DNA of 44,469 nt, from positions 1 to 44,469 of the IMG/VR virus record IMGVR_UViG_3300039307_000285, one strand, 5' to 3'. This document shows positions 32,014 through 38,709 of the stretch, piece after piece (positions within the stretch are counted from its first letter, which is position 1; every line of letters begins with the position of its first letter). Both the position numbers and the translations under genes were made by a program. The DNA is from a virus. The notes under the pieces were generated by a model. It saw only the letters and a program-made list of their open reading frames with translations. It did no database searches and was not told the origin of the DNA.

Positions 32014-32466
32014 CTACTCCAGACTCCGGAAATATGCCCGGATGCGCTCGCCGTGGAGCTGCAATTCCCCGGCCGGGACCTCCTGGGCCTTGAGGAAGTC
32101 GGTGTAGCGCCTCATCACCTCCACGCTCATCACCCCGAGGTCTATTTCCTGGCGCTCCACCCCCCGAATGGCCGCCACCGCCTTGTTGATGGCGTCGAAG
32201 GTGGCGTTGTCCAGGACGCAGTTCTCGGCCTGGGCCTCCAGGCTCTTGAGGTAGACGTCCAGGGCGGCCCGCATGCGGGCCGCCAGGCTCCGGGGCGACT
32301 TCAGGGCGGCGCGGCGCTTCTCCTCCCAGCCGCCCTTCTGCTTCCATTTGTAAACCGTGTTGGCGCACACCGGCAGGATCCCGGCGATCTCCTCCGCGGT
32401 CTTGCCGTCATGGACGAAAAGCCTCTCGGCCTCGGCGAAATAGGCCTCTTCCTTGCGCCCGGTCAT
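32014..32466 (-). CDS. Probable terminase small subunit (DUF1804-like)
   Basis: 150 aa. N-terminal HTH: A-E-R-L-F-V-H-D-G-K-T-A-E-E-I-A-G-I-L-P then C-A-N-T-V-Y-K-W-K-Q-K-G-G-W-E. A helical oligomerisation part follows (A-L-D-V-Y-L-K-S-L-E-A-Q). The pattern is that of small terminases of Mu-like phages, which recognise the packaging site. GGAAGGG upstream overlaps the preceding gene's end. Confidence 0.7.
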   Translation of the reverse strand: MTGRKEEAYFAEAERLFVHDGKTAEEIAGILPVCANTVYKWKQKGGWEEKRRAALKSPRSLAARMRAALDVYLKSLEAQAENCVLDNATFDAINKAVAAIRGVERQEIDLGVMSVEVMRRYTDFLKAQEVPAGELQLHGERIRAYFRSLE

Positions 32467-32469
32467 CTT

Positions 32470-32709
32470 TCACCCTTCCAGTTCGGCCTTGATCTTCCTG
32501 GCCAGCTTCACCGCCTCGGCCAGGTCGGCGGCGGCGGCCAGGACGTGGTCCTCCTTGATGGAATCCAGGTCCTCGTCGTGGATGCGGAAGGTGTTGAGCT
32601 GGATGGCCTGGATGAGCCGGTCGATTTTCAGGCACAGGTCCCGCAGGCGCTCCTTCTTTGCGGCCAGGCCGCCTTTCTTGATCAGGTCGAGGGGGTCGGT
32701 CATGCTCAT
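32470..32709 (-). CDS. Small helical protein (79 aa), Mu gp26-like position
   Basis: ATG at 32709 overlaps the previous stop (ATGA). Helical throughout: D-P-L-D-L-I-K-K-G, L-R-D-L-C-L-K-I-D-R-L-I-Q-A-I-Q. It lies between a membrane-anchored coiled coil and the small terminase, the place of short genes 25-27 in Mu. Function unknown. Confidence 0.6.
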   Translation of the reverse strand: MSMTDPLDLIKKGGLAAKKERLRDLCLKIDRLIQAIQLNTFRIHDEDLDSIKEDHVLAAAADLAEAVKLARKIKAELEG

Positions 32710-33101
32710 CTCCTCAGCAGCGGCCAGAAAAAGTAAGCCACCAGGTGGACGGCCCCCAGGAAGAAGGTGAAACCCCCCGCCCACCAGGACAGGCGCCGGC
32801 GGATCTTGCCGATCTCGTCATTAAAGGCCTCCTTCATATCCAAGACCGGACAGGTGTGGGCCGGGTCCCGGTGCACCGCGCAGGGGCAGTATTCGATTCG
32901 TTGCAGGCGCCCCCCCTGCTTCTTGAGCTCGCTCTCCTGGTGCCTGATCTCGGCCTGCTGCTCGGCCAATTTCCCCTTGAATTGCAGCTCCATCCGGTCC
33001 AGGTCGCCCCCCAGCAGGGAGTAGAACCGATCCAGCAGGAAGGGCAGGTTTTCCCGCTCTTCGCCGTCCAGGCCCTCGAAGATCGAGGCGGGGCGCGCCA
33101 T
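32706..33101 (-). CDS. Coiled-coil protein with C-terminal membrane anchor
   Basis: 131 aa. Central coiled coil (K-G-K-L-A-E-Q-Q-A-E-I-R-H-Q-E-S-E-L-K-K), a Cys/His patch (Y-C-P-C-A-V-H-R-D-P-A-H-T-C) and a C-terminal helix W-W-A-G-G-F-T-F-F-L-G-A-V-H-L-V. It resembles the membrane proteins near gp25 of Mu-like phages. TAATG overlap with the holin-like gene suggests a lysis role. Confidence 0.6.
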   Translation of the reverse strand: MARPASIFEGLDGEERENLPFLLDRFYSLLGGDLDRMELQFKGKLAEQQAEIRHQESELKKQGGRLQRIEYCPCAVHRDPAHTCPVLDMKEAFNDEIGKIRRRLSWWAGGFTFFLGAVHLVAYFFWPLLRR

Positions 33102-33292
33102 TATGAGGCCGGGGGCGAGGCCGGGGGCTTGGAGCTGTTGGTCAGCACCAGGCCGCCGCCCAGGGCGAAGCCGCAGATAGACACCCAGGTTGTGTGATCA
33201 ATCGCCTTGAAAATCAGGGCCACGGTGGCGGCGATGGCCACCCCGCCCATTACCGTGGTTTTCGGATCGCCTTTGATGCCGCTCAGGTCCAT
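33101..33292 (-). CDS. Holin-like protein (63 aa)
   Basis: Two hydrophobic helices (T-T-V-M-G-G-V-A-I-A-A-T-V-A-L-I-F and W-V-S-I-C-G-F-A-L-G-G-G-L-V-L) with a short loop containing D-H. GGAGG before the ATG. First gene after the terminator at 33.44 kb, and so probably the first late gene. Size and topology fit a class II holin that releases the endolysin. Confidence 0.6.
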   Translation of the reverse strand: MDLSGIKGDPKTTVMGGVAIAATVALIFKAIDHTTWVSICGFALGGGLVLTNSSKPPASPPAS

Positions 33293-33434
33293 CTTTAGAG
33301 CCTCCAGTAATTAGTAAACAGTGATCAGTGATCAGTGATCAGTGATCGGTCCCGATGCCCCCTATTCAAGCATAAATGCAAGGGGCTTTCCTGCCGCTAA
33401 TGCCGTTACTGCCGTTAAAGTGAAGTGATGACAC
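33293..33434 (-). promoter_or_regulatory. Probable late regulatory region with three 9-bp repeats
   Basis: Between an intrinsic terminator and the first late gene. Three near-identical 9-bp units (TAACGGCAG, TAACGGCAT, TAGCGGCAG on the coding strand) lie at 33391-33417. A GATC-rich heptamer array (33324-33350) follows. No standard -35/-10 pair is obvious, consistent with an activator-dependent late promoter. Confidence 0.45.
33308..33350. repeat. Heptamer array of ACTGATC type, four GATC sites
   Basis: Tandem CAGTGAT units upstream of the holin-like gene. A second short array (33457-33482) lies on the other side of the terminator. Confidence 0.85.
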
Positions 33435-33457
33435 AAAAAATTGCCCCCGAAGGGGCA
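33435..33457 (-). terminator. Intrinsic terminator
   Basis: On the minus strand, TGCCCC-TTCG-GGGGCA is followed by ATTTTTT. A six-bp GC-rich stem with a stable TTCG loop and a U-run. It separates the early/middle genes from the late operon. Confidence 0.8.
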
Positions 33458-33488
33458 GTGATCAGTAAGCAGTGATCAGTAGGAGGAA

Positions 33489-33701
33489 TCAATCCTGGTT
33501 GAGGCTCGCCAGATATTCCCGGATGGCGCTCTCCGGGATCAGCCATTTGCGCGGGCCTGTTTTGATCGCATCCAGCACCCGGTCCTGGCAAAGTTGCCGC
33601 ACCCAGCGCGGCTTGCACTTCAGCCTGATAGCCGCCTGATCCGGCCTTAATAACTTATCCTCCTGCTGCTGCGCCGCCGCCACTCCCGGATGCCATGCCA
33701 T
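33489..33701 (-). CDS. Excisionase-type HTH protein (70 aa)
   Basis: Start at 33701 after GGGGGAGG, preferred to a longer start in the heptamer repeat. MerR/excisionase-like helix-turn-helix: L-L-R-P-D-Q-A-A-I-R-L-K-C-K-P-R-W-V, then K-W-L-I-P-E-S-A-I-R-E-Y-L. It lies just before the terminator and the late region and may be the middle regulator that activates late transcription. The role is inferred from place. Confidence 0.65.
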   Translation of the reverse strand: MAWHPGVAAAQQQEDKLLRPDQAAIRLKCKPRWVRQLCQDRVLDAIKTGPRKWLIPESAIREYLASLNQD

Positions 33702-33758
33702 GGCCTCCCCCTCCTTTGGCTTTGCCTTTACTGGCAACTGGTAACTGATCACTGATCA

Positions 33759-34160
33759 CTATCCTTTCACCACCCAGACCCTGGCCCGCCTCAGCCCGAA
33801 ATCCCGGCACTCCCGCACCGTGGGCCGGTGGATATCGACCCGCGGTTTCTGCCACTGGGGGGGCATCAGATCGTCGAACGTGAAGCAGCCGACCCCCTCC
33901 ACTACGATCCGGGTCCCGAAGCGATAATCATAGGTTCCCCGGCCGCTCTTGAGGCCCAGGGACCGGGCCAGGGGCCGGGAGAGCGCCAGGCAGCCGGGAT
34001 AGACCCTTTTGCCGCTGGTGGTCTTCTTTCCCGCCAGGCAGTAGGCGGTTATAGTGGCACAGGCTTCCAGCCTGTGCCACTTATGGTCCGCCGGCGGGAC
34101 GCCGGCGCCACTGGCCGCGCCCTGGATGGTCAGCATGGCATAGAGCAGCGCCGCCGCCAT
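33759..34160 (-). CDS. 3D-domain (RlpA/MltA-fold) exported protein
   Basis: 133 aa from ATG 34160, overlapping the endolysin stop. Hydrophobic start A-A-A-L-L-Y-A-M-L-T-I-Q-G, then a peptide derived from a palindromic repeat (H-K-W-H-R-L-E-A-C-A). Next comes a 3D domain: T-I-T-A-Y, G-T-R-I-V-V-E-G-V, F-T-F-D-D and R-V-D-I-H, with the Asp residues at 96, 97 and 109. The domain occurs in lytic transglycosylase-like wall enzymes, so it probably assists the endolysin. Confidence 0.7.
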   Translation of the reverse strand: MAAALLYAMLTIQGAASGAGVPPADHKWHRLEACATITAYCLAGKKTTSGKRVYPGCLALSRPLARSLGLKSGRGTYDYRFGTRIVVEGVGCFTFDDLMPPQWQKPRVDIHRPTVRECRDFGLRRARVWVVKG

Positions 34161-34879
34161 CAGAGCTTCAGCTCCAGGGCCGTTAAGGTGGCGGGGCCGC
34201 ACTCGCCGTCCACCACCAGGCCGCCGTGCCCTTTTTGGAAGGCGGCCACCGCCGCCGCGGTCTCGGGGCCGTAGATCCAGTCGGTGCGGCCGGTGGGCAG
34301 GTATCCCAAATTCTTCAACCGGCACTGGATCTTGAAGACCGCTTCCCCCTTGCTCCCCAGGCGGTAAACCGCGGGCGCTTCAGGGGCCGCGGCCTCCTCG
34401 CCGCCGTAAGGGTCGTAATTCTGGGCCGGATACCAGCCGCCCCTAAAGAGGTCGCCCTGGTGACTCACGGCGCAGCGCTGCACGTGGTCGGTATCGCGAA
34501 AGCTGTGGGGCTTTCCCGGCGCGCCCCAGTCGCCGCCCCAGATGAGGCCGTGCTTCCTGCCCAGGCGCCCCAGGAAGGAAAAGTCGCCGTCCCAGGAGGG
34601 TTGGCCCTGGACTCGCTTGACGATATCGCAGGCCAGGCCGTAGTGGTGCACGCCCACGGTTTTAAGCTGGGTGGCGCCCTGCTCGTATAACAGGCTCTGG
34701 CGCTCCTGGCTGCGGTAGGTCTCGAAGACCATCAACTCCAGCCCTGCGGCCAGGGAGTCCGCTAATATGGCCGCCACCGCCGCCCGGGTCACCGGCTCCA
34801 GCAGGTTCACGTCCCGGATGGCCGCGGTCGATAGAAACCGGGGATCCTTTTTTATGACCTCCTCGTAAAAATTACCCAT
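34160..34879 (-). CDS. Endolysin: M15 peptidase with peptidoglycan-binding domain
   Basis: 239 aa with GGGAGG upstream. Residues 1-145 are a VanY/L-Ala-D-Glu peptidase domain with Y-R-S-Q-E-R-Q, zinc-site H-H-Y-G-L-A-C-D (78-85) and D-T-D-H-V (129-133). Residues 172-239 form a PG_binding_1 repeat (A-V-F-K-I-Q-C-R-L-K-N-L-G-Y-L-P). It cleaves wall peptides at lysis. The 3D-domain gene follows with an overlap, and the holin-like gene is 900 bp further. Confidence 0.85.
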   Translation of the reverse strand: MGNFYEEVIKKDPRFLSTAAIRDVNLLEPVTRAAVAAILADSLAAGLELMVFETYRSQERQSLLYEQGATQLKTVGVHHYGLACDIVKRVQGQPSWDGDFSFLGRLGRKHGLIWGGDWGAPGKPHSFRDTDHVQRCAVSHQGDLFRGGWYPAQNYDPYGGEEAAAPEAPAVYRLGSKGEAVFKIQCRLKNLGYLPTGRTDWIYGPETAAAVAAFQKGHGGLVVDGECGPATLTALELKL

Positions 34880-34901
34880 GTCCTCTTAACCTCCCGTTTC
34901 C

Positions 34902-34938
34902 AGTTATCAGTGATCAGTGATCAGTGATCAGTGATCAG
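34902..34938. repeat. Heptamer array of ACTGATC type, four GATC sites
   Basis: Tandem CAGTGAT units directly following the YkgJ-type gene, whose TGA stop is part of the array. Confidence 0.85.
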
Positions 34939-35312
34939 TTGCGTTTACGGGTCTTAAAATTCCAGCACGCATCTTCGGCAATATAAAAGCAACTGGGTGA
35001 ATAAAAAGGGCCAGTAAATTCTTTTCCGTGGTAAAAAGGGTATTCACTGCAAACCAAGGGTCTTTTTTCATAAATGGAGCAGCGGCCATTTTTGAGATGA
35101 TCGCAGGCAAAAGTTGCAACTTGCCCTTCTTCAAAAGAGGAAAAGTAAAAGGGGTTTATTTCTTTAGCTTCTAATAGGGAGATAGGACGCCAATAACTTG
35201 GTAAAAGATCAAATGATTCGCGATGGATATAAAATCTTGGGCTCAATGAAATTGCCTGGCAGCATAGGCCGCCGCATTCTAAACAATCTTCATAAATTCC
35301 ATTGTCATCCAT
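34935..35312 (-). CDS. YkgJ-type CxxCxxCC cluster protein
   Basis: 125 aa. D-C-L-E-C-G-G-L-C-C at 9-18, then F-A-C-D-H, G-R-C-S-I-Y-E-K-R-P-L-V-C and S-C-F match the zinc/iron-chelating YkgJ domain (PF03692). The gene is clearly more AT-rich than its neighbours and uses codons such as TTT, AAA and ATA freely. It looks like a recently gained moron between GemA and the endolysin. AGGAA precedes the ATG. Function in the phage is unknown. Confidence 0.8.
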   Translation of the reverse strand: MDDNGIYEDCLECGGLCCQAISLSPRFYIHRESFDLLPSYWRPISLLEAKEINPFYFSSFEEGQVATFACDHLKNGRCSIYEKRPLVCSEYPFYHGKEFTGPFYSPSCFYIAEDACWNFKTRKRN

Positions 35313-35343
35313 GCTAATTCCTGGGAAGTAGGAACTTTACTGA

Positions 35344-35775
35344 TCACTGATTACTGGCCACCCTGTCCCTCATCGCCTTCAGCCCGTTCAGCACCTTCTG
35401 GGCCTCGGACAGCGAGAGCCATTCCGGGGCGGCTACGTGAAACCGCCGCCGCAGGAATTTCCGCAGGGCGCCTTCCCGCTCATGGGGCGCGGCGTTGCTC
35501 AGGGCGTCCCAGCGCCTGCGGATCTCGGCCAGCTGCTCCGCCGTGGCCCGCCCCTCCCTGGCCGTGGCCTTTTTGGCGGGATGCGCTGCGCTTTCCCGCC
35601 CTACGCATTCCACTAAATGCTCGATGACCAGGCCGGCCCGGTCGAAACTCAATTCAGAGCTGCTTTTGACCCGGAATCCGCCCAGCATCTCGCGGTAGGC
35701 GCCGTCGTCGGCCCCGAAGAGCTGCCGCCGCATCACCTGAATCTTCTTCTGCTGGGGGCGGGAGATGGGCTTCAC
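35344..35775 (-). CDS. GemA / Mu gp16-like regulator, interrupted by an in-frame repeat peptide
   Basis: 143 aa. R-P-Q-Q-K-K-I-Q-V-M-R-R-Q-L-F-G, then Y-R-E-M-L-G-G-F-R-V-K-S-S-S-E-L-S and the final helix Q-K-V-L-N-G-L-K-A-M are DUF1018 (GemA/gp16) hallmarks. In Mu-like phages the family modulates host gene expression and replication. At about 55-70 the peptide C-V-G-R-E-S-A-A-H-P-A-K is palindrome P1 read in frame. ATGA overlap with the preceding gene. The TGA stop lies in a heptamer. Confidence 0.8.
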   Translation of the reverse strand: MKPISRPQQKKIQVMRRQLFGADDGAYREMLGGFRVKSSSELSFDRAGLVIEHLVECVGRESAAHPAKKATAREGRATAEQLAEIRRRWDALSNAAPHEREGALRKFLRRRFHVAAPEWLSLSEAQKVLNGLKAMRDRVASNQ

Positions 35776-35936
35776 GTCAGTCTTTCTCCGTGGTCTTTGA
35801 AGCCCGGAGCAAAATATTTACAGGATCCCTCGGCATAGCGGCCGCGTTTCAGACCCGAGGGGAGGCAAATGACATGATTTGGCCCAGCCCCATCCCCCCA
35901 CCAGCAGAAACCACAGCATTTCCAATAGGGCTTCAT
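35772..35936 (-). CDS. Small Cys/Trp-rich protein (54 aa)
   Basis: ATG 35936 overlaps the stop of the HTH gene and TGA 35772 overlaps the GemA start, both by ATGA. K-C-C-G-F-C-W-W-G-D, then H-V-I-C-L-P and S-C-K-Y-F-A-P-G form a Cys-rich fold like short phage zinc or disulfide proteins. Its perfect coupling on both sides shows it is a real gene. Function unknown. Confidence 0.65.
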   Translation of the reverse strand: MKPYWKCCGFCWWGDGAGPNHVICLPSGLKRGRYAEGSCKYFAPGFKDHGERLT

Positions 35937-36121
35937 AGCTCTTCCCAGAATGGTTTTAAAAACCGGGCGCGGCTGGGATGGCGCAGTTTAGCCACGCCGC
36001 TGGCCAGGATCCGCTTAATGTAGGACCGGCTGACCCCCATCTCATCGGCAATCTCCTGCAGGAGGACGTACTCGCCATCATTGCTTTGCTGGCCTTCCGC
36101 TTCAATTTCCTCATGGCTCAT
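35933..36121 (-). CDS. HTH protein (62 aa)
   Basis: Start shares one base with the upstream TAA (TAATG). Helix-turn-helix L-L-Q-E-I-A-D-E-M-G-V-S-R-S-Y-I-K-R-I-L at residues 20-39. Possibly a transcription factor for middle genes. Confidence 0.65.
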   Translation of the reverse strand: MSHEEIEAEGQQSNDGEYVLLQEIADEMGVSRSYIKRILASGVAKLRHPSRARFLKPFWEEL

Positions 36122-36423
36122 TAGCGCTTCCGGAACCTCGGATCGAGGTAGGGCGGCATGACGATGTGGCCGGGCTCTCTGGCTGCAATCACCTGGGCCA
36201 GCTCATGCTCCTTCCGGAGCATGTCGGTAAAGAGAACCGAGGCATGCGCCAGCAGTTGCAGGGAAATGAAGATAGGTTCGGGATAATTCATATAAAGTGC
36301 TCCCCGCTTGTCCATGACGATGGTGAGCGTGGCCGCCCTGGCTTCCAGCGGCGGCAACCCATCAGCATCCAATTCGGGCGGTTCGGGTACTGGCTGTGCT
36401 GGCCCTTTCTCTCCTGCGCTCAT
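36121..36423 (-). CDS. Hypothetical early protein (100 aa)
   Basis: GGAGAGG upstream. Pro/Glu-rich N-terminus, then T-L-T-I-V-M-D-K-R-G-A-L-Y-M-N and a helix I-S-L-Q-L-L-A-H-A-S-V-L-F-T-D-M-L-R. Coupled to the HTH gene. No family recognised. Confidence 0.55.
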   Translation of the reverse strand: MSAGEKGPAQPVPEPPELDADGLPPLEARAATLTIVMDKRGALYMNYPEPIFISLQLLAHASVLFTDMLRKEHELAQVIAAREPGHIVMPPYLDPRFRKR

Positions 36424-36445
36424 ATCCTCTCCTTCCTTTGCCTTT

Positions 36446-36488
36446 ACTGCTCACTGCTCCCTGCCCACTGCTCGCTGCTCACTGCTCG
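36446..36488. repeat. Heptamer array, TGCTCAC type, degenerate
   Basis: Five to six units. The TGA stop of the Gam gene lies in the right edge. Confidence 0.8.
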
Positions 36489-36997
36489 TTGGCTACGATC
36501 TTTTCCCGGTTGACCTCGTAGAAGAAGGCATCGCCGCCCTCTTTGCGCAGGTTCAGGGATTCGAGCTTCGCCAGGGTCGCCTCATCCAATTTTTTGACCT
36601 CCTCCTTGAGGATGGTCTCCTTGATCTTCAGGCATTGCTCCAGGCCCAGCTCCTTGAGTTTTTTAATCAGAAAGGCAGATGCGGCCTTATCCTTGGGAAG
36701 AATGATCTTCGTGGACCAGCGGAAGCCGAGGATGCCGAAATTGAGGATCTTCGACTTCTTGGGGCCCAGGTCCGCCTGGCGCTCCTGGCAAAAGACCCGG
36801 AGCTGGAGCGCCGCCAGCTTAATCTGCCCTTGCAGTTGTTTCACCTCGACCGCGGCCTTGGCCTTGGCCGCGGCGATGGTCTCCTGCAACCTGGCCTCGA
36901 CTTTTTCGATGCCGCGCTCCAGGCCGCCGATTTGGCGCAGCGCCTCGTCGGCGTCGTCCCAGTTCTTCACGCCGGACTCAATTCTTTTCCGCGTCAT
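36479..36997 (-). CDS. gam: Gam-like host-nuclease inhibitor
   Basis: 172 aa, GGGAGGGG upstream. A long N-terminal helix pair (I-E-K-V-E-A-R-L-Q-E-T-I-A-A-A-K) and the conserved block L-N-F-G-I-L-G-F-R-W-S-T-K-I, then K-E-E-V-K-K-L-D-E, are those of Mu Gam (PF07352), a Ku-like protein that binds DNA ends and blocks exonucleases. It helps protect phage DNA after infection. The stop comes from a heptamer. Confidence 0.9.
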   Translation of the reverse strand: MTRKRIESGVKNWDDADEALRQIGGLERGIEKVEARLQETIAAAKAKAAVEVKQLQGQIKLAALQLRVFCQERQADLGPKKSKILNFGILGFRWSTKIILPKDKAASAFLIKKLKELGLEQCLKIKETILKEEVKKLDEATLAKLESLNLRKEGGDAFFYEVNREKIVANEQ

Positions 36998-37214
36998 ATT
37001 CCCCTCCCGCTTTTGTAGGGGCGGCAGCTACAAAAAAGCCGCCTGGGCGGGTGGAACCCGCCCCTACCTCCTCGAAATACGGGGCGAAGACGTCCTCATC
37101 CAGCCGCAGCATCAGGCCGCCGCAGGAGACGCAGAGGGCGGTGGCGTCATCCAGCCCCGCCACCCGCTGGTCCCGGCCGCCGCATTCGGCGCATTGGTAC
37201 TCATAGATCGGCAT
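36978..37214 (-). CDS. FmdB-like zinc-ribbon protein with repeat-derived tail
   Basis: 78 aa. M-P-I-Y-E-Y-Q-C-A-E-C-G-G then L-C-V-S-C-G-G gives the FmdB-type zinc ribbon. From about residue 50 on (G-A-G-S-T-R-P-G-G-F-F-V-A-A-A-P) the sequence is a P2 palindrome (37014-37067) in frame. Start directly after the TAA of the gene upstream. Confidence 0.65.
   Translation of the reverse strand: MPIYEYQCAECGGRDQRVAGLDDATALCVSCGGLMLRLDEDVFAPYFEEVGAGSTRPGGFFVAAAPTKAGGEYDAEKN
37014..37067. repeat. Composite P2 palindrome, copy A
   Basis: Two linked inverted repeats. A nearly identical copy in inverted orientation is at 37464-37516. Both lie within coding frames. Confidence 0.85.
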
Positions 37215-37706
37215 TTAAACCCCCGTTCCCTGCAAGGCGGCGCTCTTCTTCGCCACATAGCGGCGCTGTTCCCTGCGCTTTCGTTCCACCCTGAGCAGGG
37301 ACTGCGCCACCAGGTGGTCGAAGCAGAGGCCCGATTTCCCCCAGGCCGCGGCGCCGCAGGCGCGGCAGAGAGGCTCAGTGGCACAGGCTTCCAGCCTGTG
37401 CGCCTTCGGCTCCGGCGTCGCCTGCTGACGCACCGTGTCACGCCGTGTCACGCATTTTGCCTTTGTAGGGGCGGGTTCTACCCGCCCTGGGCGGCTTTTT
37501 GTAGCTGCCGCCCCTATGGTGGCGGGATGCGCTTCACTTTCCCGCCCTACACAGGCGGCCGCCTGGCAAGCGAGGCATTTGGCCCGCACATACAGCGGCC
37601 AGCCCAGTTCCTGCCACTCCTCCGCCTCCCGGTAATTCTTCCGGCATTGCCCCGCCGAGAGCTGGATCTCCCGGCCGGTGCGGTAGCACCTCACCAGTCC
37701 GTTCAC
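37215..37706 (-). CDS. Cys-rich protein with large repeat-derived middle
   Basis: 163 aa, GTG start overlapping the previous stop (GTGA). N-terminal R-A-K-C-L-A-C-Q and C-terminal L-C-R-A-C-G-A-A-A-W-G-K-S-G-L-C-F-D-H-L are zinc-site parts. The middle, from C-V-G-R-E-S-E-A-H-P-A to H-R-L-E-A-C-A-T-E, is made of three palindrome families (P1, P2, P3) in frame, about a third of the protein. Function unknown. Confidence 0.6.
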   Translation of the reverse strand: MNGLVRCYRTGREIQLSAGQCRKNYREAEEWQELGWPLYVRAKCLACQAAACVGRESEAHPATIGAAATKSRPGRVEPAPTKAKCVTRRDTVRQQATPEPKAHRLEACATEPLCRACGAAAWGKSGLCFDHLVAQSLLRVERKRREQRRYVAKKSAALQGTGV

Positions 37707-38098
37707 GTTCTCTTTTCTCCTTCCAGCCGCAGGCGCAGCTGTCCCAGGTATTCCGGCACTGCCAGGCGCCGCAGCGCCGCTACCAGGGATAGGGAAAAGA
37801 TGCCGCGGTCTTCGTGGATCTGGCAGAAATCGAGGAGCTCCCTTTCATCGGCGGCCCAGAAATAGCCGGGATGGTAGCGGTTGCTGGCGGAGCAGATGGG
37901 GAAGCCCCGCCGGCGCAGCCCCTCGATCAGCAGCCGCAGCTCCCGGGTGTCGTTAATGGCGTTCTTCGCCGGGCGCTGGTAAACCCTGCTAAAAAGCTCG
38001 GCCCCGCTGATGGCGTTATCCCGGCCTTCATGGGAGAGCCAAAGGACTTTGACAATAGCGCGCTCGCTCTCGCTCAGGTTATCCAGGTCTATGATCAT
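37703..38098 (-). CDS. Winged-HTH protein (131 aa)
   Basis: Helical N-terminus, then A-I-N-D-T-R-E-L-R-L-L-I-E-G-L-R-R-R-G-F-P-I-C and N-R-Y-H-P-G-Y-F-W-A-A-D-E-R-E-L. This is the wing and recognition part of a winged helix seen in phage replication-region proteins. ATGA overlap upstream, GTGA overlap downstream. Confidence 0.65.
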   Translation of the reverse strand: MIIDLDNLSESERAIVKVLWLSHEGRDNAISGAELFSRVYQRPAKNAINDTRELRLLIEGLRRRGFPICSASNRYHPGYFWAADERELLDFCQIHEDRGIFSLSLVAALRRLAVPEYLGQLRLRLEGEKRT

Positions 38099-38271
38099 CT
38101 CAGCCTCCCCGCGCCCGGCAGCGGCCAGCTTTGCCGGAGCCGCCGCCGCACCCGAAATCTCCTCCGCGCCCGCCGAGCCAGCAGGGCCACGCCGTAAAGG
38201 CCGTAGAGCGCCAGCACCCAGACGAGCAGCACCAGGCAGCAGCCCAGCAGATCCCTCGCATTATTGGCCAT
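38095..38271 (-). CDS. Small membrane protein (58 aa)
   Basis: Starts inside the end of the preceding gene. One hydrophobic helix (L-V-L-L-V-W-V-L-A-L-Y-G-L-Y-G-V-A-L-L) and an Arg-rich cytoplasmic tail. Unknown role. Confidence 0.6.
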   Translation of the reverse strand: MANNARDLLGCCLVLLVWVLALYGLYGVALLARRARRRFRVRRRLRQSWPLPGAGRLR

Positions 38272-38479
38272 CGCCCCCTCCCTGCTTGCCCTGGCGCTGC
38301 GCCAGCCACGCCTGTATTTGGTTCTGAGTCCTGAAACGCGGTAGCCTTTGGCCTCGTATCGTAGGCCCTTTTTCCATCCGCTCCAAATGCCGATCCCCCT
38401 GCTGGGCCGCGCAGCATAAGGCACAGCATAGCCAGCCCAAGAGAAATGCCAGAAAGCCGACAATCGCCAATCCGATCAT
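38261..38479 (-). CDS. Small membrane protein (72 aa)
   Basis: N-terminal helix I-G-L-A-I-V-G-F-L-A-F-L-L-G-W-L-C-C-A-L-C-C followed by a basic soluble part with R-T-Q-N-Q-I-Q-A-W-L-A. GGGAAGG upstream. Coupled to the next membrane gene. Two adjoining small membrane genes in the early region may act in exclusion, by inference. Confidence 0.6.
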   Translation of the reverse strand: MIGLAIVGFLAFLLGWLCCALCCAAQQGDRHLERMEKGPTIRGQRLPRFRTQNQIQAWLAQRQGKQGGGDGQ

Positions 38480-38526
38480 GCCCTTCCCCTCCCTGCCTTT
38501 GCTGACTACTGACCACTGGCTACTGG

Positions 38527-38682
38527 CTACTGCCCTTTGCGCAGGTGCTCGCCCTGCGGCTCGTACATGCGCCGGCAGCCCTCCTCGAAGCAGCGCCGCA
38601 GCTTGCGCAGGCTCTTCCAGCGGTCCCAGGACCAGCAGTAAAAAAGGGTGCGCGTTGTATTAACGATGATTTTCTGGGACAA
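38527..38682 (-). CDS. Small Arg/Cys-rich protein (51 aa), TTG start
   Basis: GGAGG stands six nt before a TTG at 38682, which decides the start. S-Q-K-I-I-V-N-T-T-R-T-L-F-Y-C-W-S-W-D-R-W is followed by R-K-L-R-R-C-F-E-E-G-C-R-R. Stop TAG lies at the edge of GGCTACT heptamers. Unknown. Confidence 0.55.
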   Translation of the reverse strand: MSQKIIVNTTRTLFYCWSWDRWKSLRKLRRCFEEGCRRMYEPQGEHLRKGQ

Positions 38683-38709
38683 GTGTTGCCTCCTTTGGGA
38701 ACCCAGTAA

